From assembly GCA_007376295.1 (NCBI GenBank), contig VMGB01000001.1, positions 144,424 to 182,642 on the forward strand: a stretch of 38,219 nucleotides of DNA, given 5' to 3'. Both the position numbers and the translations under genes were made by a program. Shown in pieces: positions 32,276-38,219 of the stretch; positions within the stretch are counted from its first letter, which is position 1, and the number at the start of each line of letters is the position of its first letter. The notes beneath the pieces were generated by a model. The model saw nothing but the letters and a program-made list of their open reading frames with translations, made no database searches and was not told where the DNA came from. Origin of the DNA: Parcubacteria group bacterium Gr01-1014_13 (GTDB taxonomy: Bacteria > Patescibacteriota > Patescibacteriia > Magasanikbacterales > GWA2-37-8).

Positions 32276-32286
32276 GAGGGGTGGTA
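32251..32286. repeat. 15-bp-arm inverted repeat overlapping the ncRNA B promoter
   Basis: TACCACACCTCTTGA gttttg TCAAGAGGGGTGGTA, 14/15 complementary. Confidence 0.8.
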
Positions 32287-32329
32287 AGATTTAGTAGAAT
32301 TGGTTTTCATTTAATAATATATACAATGT

Positions 32330-32518
32330 ATGTTTCTATTAGAGTTGACAGGACTAGTTCTAATATCTTTAATTTTTGGATATATAATTTGGGTTTTAAG
32401 AGGAAAGAAGACCAGCTTATTAAAAGAAGCAAACAAGGTTTTTGTTTTTGACCTTTGGGGATTATACTTAATACTATTGGTCATTGTAGTGTTTATTGTT
32501 TTTATACTGGTCAGTTAA
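32330..32518 (+). CDS. small two-TM membrane protein
   Basis: Hydrophobic ORF ending immediately before alaS. Confidence 0.5.
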   Translation: MFLLELTGLVLISLIFGYIIWVLRGKKTSLLKEANKVFVFDLWGLYLILLVIVVFIVFILVS

Positions 32519-32519
32519 T

Positions 32520-34370
32520 ATGTTGACATCAGTAGAACTCCGTCAAAAATACCAAGACTTTTTCAAATCCAAAGGGCATACAATTATCCCTTCGGCTTCT
32601 TTAGTTCCGGAAAATGATCCCACCGTACTTTTTACTACCGCTGGTATGCATCCGCTGGTGCCGTATCTATTAGGAGAAAAACATCCCGGTGGCAATCGTT
32701 TAGCCAATGTTCAAAAATGTATTCGTACTCAAGATATAGATGAAGTGGGGGACAATCGCCACGATACTTTTTTTGAAATGCTTGGCAATTGGTCTCTAGG
32801 AGACTATTTTAAAAAAGAAGCCATTGCTTGGAGTTGGGAATTTTTAACATCTAAAACATATTTAGGAATTGATCCGCGTAAATTAGCAGTTACAGTTTTT
32901 GCCGGTGATAATGATGCTCCGGTAGACAACGAATCTGCAGAAATTTGGAAATCATTAGGTGTGCCAGAGCACAAAATTGGGTATTTACCAAAGAAAAATA
33001 ACTGGTGGGGTCCGGCTGGCCAGACTGGCCCATGCGGTCCGGATACGGAAATGTTTTTTTGGAGTGGAGAATCCGAACTTCCTCCGGAAGATAGTAATCC
33101 AGCCAATGATGAAGACAATTGGTTAGAGATTTGGAACGACGTCTTCATGCAATATTTTAAAAAAGCAGACGGAACTTTTGAACCGTTAAAACAAAAAAAT
33201 GTAGACACTGGCATGGGGTTGGAAAGAACGCTTGTGGTTTTAAACGGTTATGCCGATGTTTTTCAGATTGATACTTTTTGGCCGCTAATACAAACAATTC
33301 AAAATATTTCCGGACGTGAGTATATAGAAAGCAAAGAAGTTACACGTTCGATGAGAATTATTGCCGACCATTTACGCACAGCCACTATGATAATGGGGGA
33401 TGATAAAGGTATTGCGCCAAGTAATACGGATCAGGGATATATAGTACGCCGTCTGATTCGCCGCGCCGTGCGTCATGGGCGTATGTTAGGTATCACAGAA
33501 AATTTTGGTGACAAAATCGCCCAAGAAGTTATTAAAATTTTTGCCAGCGTTTATCCAGAGCTGAAAAAAAATCAAGAATTCATAATGCTAGAAATCGCCA
33601 AAGAAGAAAGTAAGTTCAGAAATACTATTGAACAAGGGCTTAAAGAGTTTGATAAACTGATGGAAGACTTCAGATTGTTTTTTGAAAAAACTGGGGAAAC
33701 AATAAAAGAGATTTCCGGCAAACAAGCCTTTAAACTTTACGATACTCACGGATTTCCTTTGGAAGTTACTCAAGAGTTGGCTAATGAGCGAGGTTTAACA
33801 GTCGATGTTAGTGGTTTTGAAGAAGAATTTAAGAAGCACCAGGATTTATCTCGCGCTGGCGCAGAACAAAAATTTGCTGGCGGCTTGGCTGATCACAGTG
33901 AGATGTCAGTTAAATACCATACAGCCACTCATTTGTTGCACGCCGCCTTGCAAAAAATATTAGGCCCTCACGCTACTCAGCGTGGTAGTAATATTACTCA
34001 AGAACGCATGCGTTTTGATTTTCCTCACCCACAAAAAATGACTCCAGAAGAAATTAAAGCTGCCGAAGATTTAGTAAATGCTGCCATTGCTAAAGATTAT
34101 CCTGTTAGTTGGACAGAGATGAGTTTTGAAGAAGCTAGAACCAAAGGCGCGATGGGATTGTTTGAAGATAAATACCAAGCCATGTTAAAGGTATATACTG
34201 TTGGTGATCCAAACGAATTGGCTGATGCGGATCCAAACTCTCCTACATTTAGTCGAGAAATTTGTGGAGGACCACACGTAGAACACACGGGCGTGCTTGG
34301 TAAATTTAAAATTGTAAAAGAAGAAGCTGTTAGCGCGGGAATTCGCCGTATCAAGGCGATTTTAGAATAA
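32520..34370 (+). CDS. alaS: alanyl-tRNA synthetase, short form
   Basis: LRQKYQDFFKSKGHTIIPSASLVPENDPTVLFTTAGMHPLVPYL; editing motifs HTATHLLH and CGGPHVEHTG; ends right after the editing domain. Confidence 0.95.
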   Translation: MLTSVELRQKYQDFFKSKGHTIIPSASLVPENDPTVLFTTAGMHPLVPYLLGEKHPGGNRLANVQKCIRTQDIDEVGDNRHDTFFEMLGNWSLGDYFKKEAIAWSWEFLTSKTYLGIDPRKLAVTVFAGDNDAPVDNESAEIWKSLGVPEHKIGYLPKKNNWWGPAGQTGPCGPDTEMFFWSGESELPPEDSNPANDEDNWLEIWNDVFMQYFKKADGTFEPLKQKNVDTGMGLERTLVVLNGYADVFQIDTFWPLIQTIQNISGREYIESKEVTRSMRIIADHLRTATMIMGDDKGIAPSNTDQGYIVRRLIRRAVRHGRMLGITENFGDKIAQEVIKIFASVYPELKKNQEFIMLEIAKEESKFRNTIEQGLKEFDKLMEDFRLFFEKTGETIKEISGKQAFKLYDTHGFPLEVTQELANERGLTVDVSGFEEEFKKHQDLSRAGAEQKFAGGLADHSEMSVKYHTATHLLHAALQKILGPHATQRGSNITQERMRFDFPHPQKMTPEEIKAAEDLVNAAIAKDYPVSWTEMSFEEARTKGAMGLFEDKYQAMLKVYTVGDPNELADADPNSPTFSREICGGPHVEHTGVLGKFKIVKEEAVSAGIRRIKAILE

Positions 34371-34375
34371 ATAAA

Positions 34376-34804
34376 ATGCTTAAAAAATTATTTCTTCATT
34401 TTTGGTCGGTGCGGCATCAGTTTGTCCGCTATTTTGTTATTGGCCTAGGCGCAGTAGTTTTAGATATCGGCAGTCTTTATTTATTAAAAGAATATTTGCA
34501 TCTTCGTCCGGTGATGGCAGTTATAGTCAATGGAATATTTATTTTGAATTATGTTTTCTTTTTAAATAAATATTGGGCGTTTAAATCCACCGGCATCACT
34601 CACAAACAGATGATCAGATTTTTTATTTTAGCTGGCGCCAACTACGGTATTGCTATAGCTTGGATGTATATTTTCAATCATCAATTAGGTTTAAATTATC
34701 TTATCGTGAGGTTGGCTAACATCGCTTTGTCTGTGACGTGGAATTTCCTGTTATACAAGTTTTGGGTTTATAAACACGAAGAGCCTACAATTTTGGCTAA
34801 TTAA
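34376..34804 (+). CDS. GtrA family membrane protein
   Basis: QFVRYFVIGLGAVVLDIGSLYLL...FLLYKFWVYK. Confidence 0.85.
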   Translation: MLKKLFLHFWSVRHQFVRYFVIGLGAVVLDIGSLYLLKEYLHLRPVMAVIVNGIFILNYVFFLNKYWAFKSTGITHKQMIRFFILAGANYGIAIAWMYIFNHQLGLNYLIVRLANIALSVTWNFLLYKFWVYKHEEPTILAN

Positions 34805-34887
34805 AGCCAAAATATATCTCTGCCCAGAGGGGGTTGACTAATTTTGCTTTTTAGGTTAATATAACCAGGTTATTAATCCAATAAAAA

Positions 34888-35103
34888 ATGGCTAAACAAG
34901 ACATCATTGAGTTAAAAGGTGTAATTGAAGAGTTGTTACCAGCCACAACTTTTAAGGTAAAACTTGAAAGCGGTCAGGTTATCATCGCTCACTTATCCGG
35001 AAAAATCAGAATGAACAAGATCCGAATGAGTATCGGTGATAGTGTAAAAGTAGAAATGACCCCGTACGACTTGACAAAAGGAAGAATAACGTATAGATTC
35101 TAG
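34888..35103 (+). CDS. infA: translation initiation factor IF-1
   Basis: [68 protein letters not shown]. Confidence 0.97.
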   Translation: MAKQDIIELKGVIEELLPATTFKVKLESGQVIIAHLSGKIRMNKIRMSIGDSVKVEMTPYDLTKGRITYRF

Positions 35104-35139
35104 TTCTAGGGAGTCGACAATTAAACAATCAAAGAGTAT

Positions 35140-35239
35140 CAACCATTGCGGTGTAGTCGGATCGTAGTTATACAACGTCTAAATGTCCGTATAACTTAAC
35201 CATCTGGCGTCGATATCGCGGCAGTGGTTGGTATTTTTT
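35140..35239 (+). promoter_or_regulatory. candidate structured leader upstream of rpmJ (alpha operon)
   Basis: CAACCATTGC (35140-35149) pairs with GCAGTGGTTG (35221-35230); inner AGTTATAC (35166-35173) pairs with GTATAACT (35189-35196); followed by GTATTTTTT. Confidence 0.6.
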
Positions 35240-35253
35240 AAACAAAATTTTCT

Positions 35254-35367
35254 ATGAAGGTACGAGCATCAGTAAGAAAAGTCTGTATTAAATGTAAAAT
35301 TGTACGCCGCAAAGGCCGTGTTTGTGTTATTTGTGAAACTCCAAAACACAAACAACGTCAACGTTAA
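35254..35367 (+). CDS. rpmJ: 50S ribosomal protein L36
   Basis: [37 protein letters not shown]; read by eye, below the ORF-track cutoff. Confidence 0.97.
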   Translation: MKVRASVRKVCIKCKIVRRKGRVCVICETPKHKQRQR

Positions 35368-35394
35368 TTTTAAATCACAAATCTTAAATTTTGT

Positions 35395-35778
35395 ATGCGA
35401 GTAGCCGGTATAACTATCCCAAAAGAAAAAAGAATTGTAGTTTCCTTAAACTATATTTATGGTGTTGGTCCGACATTGTCAAAAAAGATTTTAGCCAAAG
35501 CTAAAATCGATGAAAACACCAGAACCAAAAATCTTACTGCTGAACAGGAAGACAAATTACGCATGATAATCGAAAAGGAATACAAGACTGAAGGTGACTT
35601 GCGCCGCGAAATCATGGCCAACATCAAACGTCTTAAAGATATCAAGGCTCACAGAGGTATCCGCCACATGAAGCACTTGCCAGTACGCGGTCAACGCACT
35701 AAAACCAATTCCCGTACAGTTCGCGGTAATACCCGCAAGACTATGGGCAGCGGCCGTAAGGTAGAAACCAAGACCTAA
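35395..35778 (+). CDS. rpsM: 30S ribosomal protein S13
   Basis: RVAGITIPKEKRIVVSLNYIYGVGPTLSKKIL...GIRHMKHLPVRGQRTKTNSRTVRG. Confidence 0.97.
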   Translation: MRVAGITIPKEKRIVVSLNYIYGVGPTLSKKILAKAKIDENTRTKNLTAEQEDKLRMIIEKEYKTEGDLRREIMANIKRLKDIKAHRGIRHMKHLPVRGQRTKTNSRTVRGNTRKTMGSGRKVETKT

Positions 35779-35815
35779 TTAACTTTGAACTGATTTTTTA
35801 AAATATTTTCCAAAT

Positions 35816-36271
35816 ATGTCAGATGTTCAATCAGTACAACCTACAGAAGTAACCGCACAACCAACAACTACAGCCACTGCTGTTAAAACAGTAGCTAAAG
35901 GCAAGAAAAAGAAAGTAGTTAGACAAGTTGTCCGCGGTAATGCTTTTATTCAAGCTTCCTACAACAACACTATCGTTAGTATCACTGATCCAAACGGCGA
36001 CGTTTTGGGCTGGTCTTCTTCTGGTAAAGTTGGATTCAAAGGCCCAAAGAAAGCCACTCCTTACGCATCTAGCATAGTTGTAAAAGACGTGGTAGATAAA
36101 TTAGGTGCTTATGGATTAAAAGATATCCACGTATTTGTAAAAGGCATCGGCGGCGGTAGAGAAGGTGCTATCAGAGCTTTGCACTTAAATGGTTTGAATG
36201 TTCTGTCTATCAATGACGTTACCCCGATTCCACACAACGGTTGCCGCGCCCCAAGAAAGCGCAGAGTTTAA
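35816..36271 (+). CDS. rpsK: 30S ribosomal protein S11
   Basis: NAFIQASYNNTIVSITDPNGDVLGWSSSGKVGFKGPKKATPYA...NGCRAPRKRRV. Confidence 0.97.
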   Translation: MSDVQSVQPTEVTAQPTTTATAVKTVAKGKKKKVVRQVVRGNAFIQASYNNTIVSITDPNGDVLGWSSSGKVGFKGPKKATPYASSIVVKDVVDKLGAYGLKDIHVFVKGIGGGREGAIRALHLNGLNVLSINDVTPIPHNGCRAPRKRRV

Positions 36272-36300
36272 TAATTACCAATTTTAAATACTATTGAAGT

Positions 36301-36909
36301 ATGGCAAGAGATTTAAGACCAAAACATAAACTATGCAGAAAATACGGACAGAAGCTTTGTGATTCTCCAAAATGTCCGGTAACCAAACGCAGCTACCCAG
36401 CTGGTGTACACGGTCCAAGCAAGAAACACACCAAGCAGTCTGTGTACGGTAAGCAATTATTTGAAAAACAAAAAGCCAAACAGCTTTATGGTCTTTTGGA
36501 AAAACAATTTTCCAACTACGTAGCCGAAGCTTCCAAGAGAACTGGTGATACCTCGAAGTTCTTGGTAAATTATTTAGAATCCAGATTAGATAATGTTATT
36601 TACCGCACTGGTCTAGCTTCTTCTCGCCGCGCTGGCAGACAACTTGTTAGCCACGGACACGTTTTGGTAAATGGCAAGAAAGTAGATATCCCATCTTACA
36701 GAGTAAAAGTTGGTGAAGAAATCGCATTATCTGAAAAAAGCAAAGAGAGTCCGTTGTTTGCTAAAATTTCTGAAAAATTAAGCAAAGTGGATGCTCCGGG
36801 CTGGCTTGGTCTTGATTCAAAAAAAGTTTCTGCCAAAGTGCTCAATGCTCCAACAGTTGACGATCCAGGTTACGACGCTAAATCAATCATTGAGTTTTAC
36901 TCACGTTAA
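36301..36909 (+). CDS. rpsD: 30S ribosomal protein S4
   Basis: MARDLRPKHKLCRKYGQKL...YLESRLDNVIYRTGLASSRRAGRQLVSHGHVLVNGK. Confidence 0.97.
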   Translation: MARDLRPKHKLCRKYGQKLCDSPKCPVTKRSYPAGVHGPSKKHTKQSVYGKQLFEKQKAKQLYGLLEKQFSNYVAEASKRTGDTSKFLVNYLESRLDNVIYRTGLASSRRAGRQLVSHGHVLVNGKKVDIPSYRVKVGEEIALSEKSKESPLFAKISEKLSKVDAPGWLGLDSKKVSAKVLNAPTVDDPGYDAKSIIEFYSR

Positions 36910-36950
36910 TTTTAAAGGAGGGGAGTTTTCCCCGTTAAATATTTATTCAT

Positions 36951-37727
36951 ATGGAAAATCTATTACTGCCGTCAAAAGTAGAGTTTGTGCCAGGCGACAC
37001 CCCAAACAAGGGATCGCTGGTGGTTACGCCATGTTTTTTTGGTTATGGCACCACTTTAGGCAATACACTACGACGCGTATTATTGTCTTCTCTTCCCGGA
37101 GCCGCTGTTGAAGCCATTAAAATCAAAGGCGTACAACACGAATTCAGCTCTGCGGAAGGTTTAAAAGAAGATGTCGTTGATATTATTTTAAGTCTAAAAC
37201 AATTGGCTGTTAGAGTTTTCGTCGATGAACCAGTAACTTTGCACATCAGCAAGAAAGGCCCAGGTGAAGTGACTGCTGCTGACATCGAACCAAACTCCAG
37301 CGTAGAAATAATGAATCCAGAATTGGTTTTGGCTACTCTTACTTCCAACAAACCTTTTGAAATGGATTTGATTGTTGGTCGCGGCAGAGGATTCAAACCA
37401 GTAGAAGAAAAAGACAAAAAGCACTATGATTTGGGTACTATCGTTATCGATTCTATCTATACTCCAATCAAAGATGTTGGTTACAATGTTGAGTACACAC
37501 GTATGGGTGACGTTACCAACTATGAAAAATTAACTTTGAATATCGAAACTAACGGTACTTTGTCACCTTCTGAAGCTATCAAGCAATCTACTCAGATTAT
37601 AATGGATCACTTTTCTATCATCGCTACTGCTGCCAATGAAATGGTAGTAGAGATGCCAGTTCCAGTGATGGCTGCTGAAGAAGACAAGCCAAAGAAGGCT
37701 AAAAAAGCTGCCAAAAAGAAAGCGTAA
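36951..37727 (+). CDS. rpoA: DNA-directed RNA polymerase subunit alpha, apparently without CTD
   Basis: FFGYGTTLGNTLRRVLLSSLPGAAVEAIKIKGVQHEFSS; 258 aa ending in a Lys/Ala tail. Confidence 0.95.
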   Translation: MENLLLPSKVEFVPGDTPNKGSLVVTPCFFGYGTTLGNTLRRVLLSSLPGAAVEAIKIKGVQHEFSSAEGLKEDVVDIILSLKQLAVRVFVDEPVTLHISKKGPGEVTAADIEPNSSVEIMNPELVLATLTSNKPFEMDLIVGRGRGFKPVEEKDKKHYDLGTIVIDSIYTPIKDVGYNVEYTRMGDVTNYEKLTLNIETNGTLSPSEAIKQSTQIIMDHFSIIATAANEMVVEMPVPVMAAEEDKPKKAKKAAKKKA

Positions 37728-37740
37728 TTAAAATTATTGT

Positions 37741-38091
37741 ATGAGACACCAGAAAAATAAAGTTACTCTAGACAGAAAGACTGCTGCACGCCGATCTCTT
37801 TTGGCAAATTTGGCCGAAAGCTTGGTTTTGTATGAAAAGATAAAGACTACAAAGGCTAAAGCCAAAGCTCTAGCTCCATTTATCGCCAGACTTATCACTA
37901 AAGCAAAAATGCAGAATTTATCTGGCCGCAGAGAATTGATGAAGACTTTGTATACTGAAAATGTTATTAAAAAAATGATGGAAGTTATCGGTCCGAAATA
38001 CAAAGACAGAGCCGGTGGTTATACTCGCATTATCATGCTTAGAAACCGAAAAGGTGATGGAGCAGAAGAAGTTCTTATTGAACTTGTTTAA
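37741..38091 (+). CDS. rplQ: 50S ribosomal protein L17
   Basis: [42 protein letters not shown]. Confidence 0.96.
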   Translation: MRHQKNKVTLDRKTAARRSLLANLAESLVLYEKIKTTKAKAKALAPFIARLITKAKMQNLSGRRELMKTLYTENVIKKMMEVIGPKYKDRAGGYTRIIMLRNRKGDGAEEVLIELV

Positions 38092-38102
38092 TAAAAAAAT
38101 AT

Positions 38103-38219
38103 ATGACGACAAGCGTTATCAAAAGAAATAAAATTACCATCGATGCTTCCGGCCAAGTTGTCGGTCGTTTGGCTTCGAAAATAGCCATGATTTTGATGGG
38201 CAAAAACAAACCAAACTAT
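38103..38219 (+). CDS. rplM: 50S ribosomal protein L13, 3' truncated by window end
   Basis: [39 protein letters not shown], open to the window edge. Confidence 0.88.
   Translation, partial: MTTSVIKRNKITIDASGQVVGRLASKIAMILMGKNKPNY

Noticed and set aside
32270-32330. T-box leader upstream of alaS (GGGGTGGTAAG resembles part of a T-box)
   Set aside because: The full AGGGTGGNACCGCG motif, specifier loop and terminator/antiterminator are not present on the plus strand; a small ORF lies between.
36791-37111. 106-aa ORF across the rpsD/rpoA junction
   Set aside because: Overlaps two conserved ribosomal/RNAP genes in another frame.
1-38219. CRISPR array, prophage, restriction or classical toxin-antitoxin system
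   Set aside because: No regularly spaced repeats and no recognisable Cas, phage structural, R-M or TA genes on either strand.
1-38219. tRNA genes
   Set aside because: Isolated GTTCGA-like strings (for example near 21016 and 30246) lie in coding sequence or an SD region and do not form cloverleaf contexts.

Overview
The window looks like an AT-rich bacterial chromosome segment, probably Patescibacteria/CPR. The lineage is inferred from gene content, short RpoA and AlaRS, many leaderless or SD-less housekeeping genes and many lineage-restricted membrane and zinc miniproteins. Conserved genes include recJ, lepA, murJ, a beta-CASP MBL nuclease, mraZ-rsmH-ftsL-like, a Clp-like AAA+ protein, a WecA/MraY-type transferase, DUF192, rplU, recR, YbaB, dnaB, HIT, NUDIX, a TraG/VirD4-like ATPase, mnmA, alaS, GtrA, and infA-rpmJ-rpsM-rpsK-rpsD-rpoA-rplQ-rplM. 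Main non-routine observations: (1) a complete IS1595/ISXO2-type element (10050-12521) with 14-bp perfect terminal inverted repeats and an 8-bp target duplication, carrying a cargo of small, mostly membrane-anchored proteins, inserted just upstream of the mraZ promoter; (2) two tandem, apparently undescribed structured ncRNA genes on the minus strand (about 31637-31939 and 31988-32240), each with a canonical TTGACA-N17-TATTAT promoter and an intrinsic terminator; (3) a two-copy dispersed element with conserved flanks (CGAAATGAGTGAG...GAGCGAATGAG) around different but self-complementary cores; (4) a membrane-anchored Clp-like ATPase with degenerate D1 motifs and no canonical D2 pore-loop tyrosine; (5) structured leaders upstream of a zinc-ribbon gene and of rpmJ in the alpha operon; (6) an extended MraZ box with 10-bp periodicity. 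No tRNA, rRNA or CRISPR array was recognised. All family calls are by eye from motifs; no database search was run.
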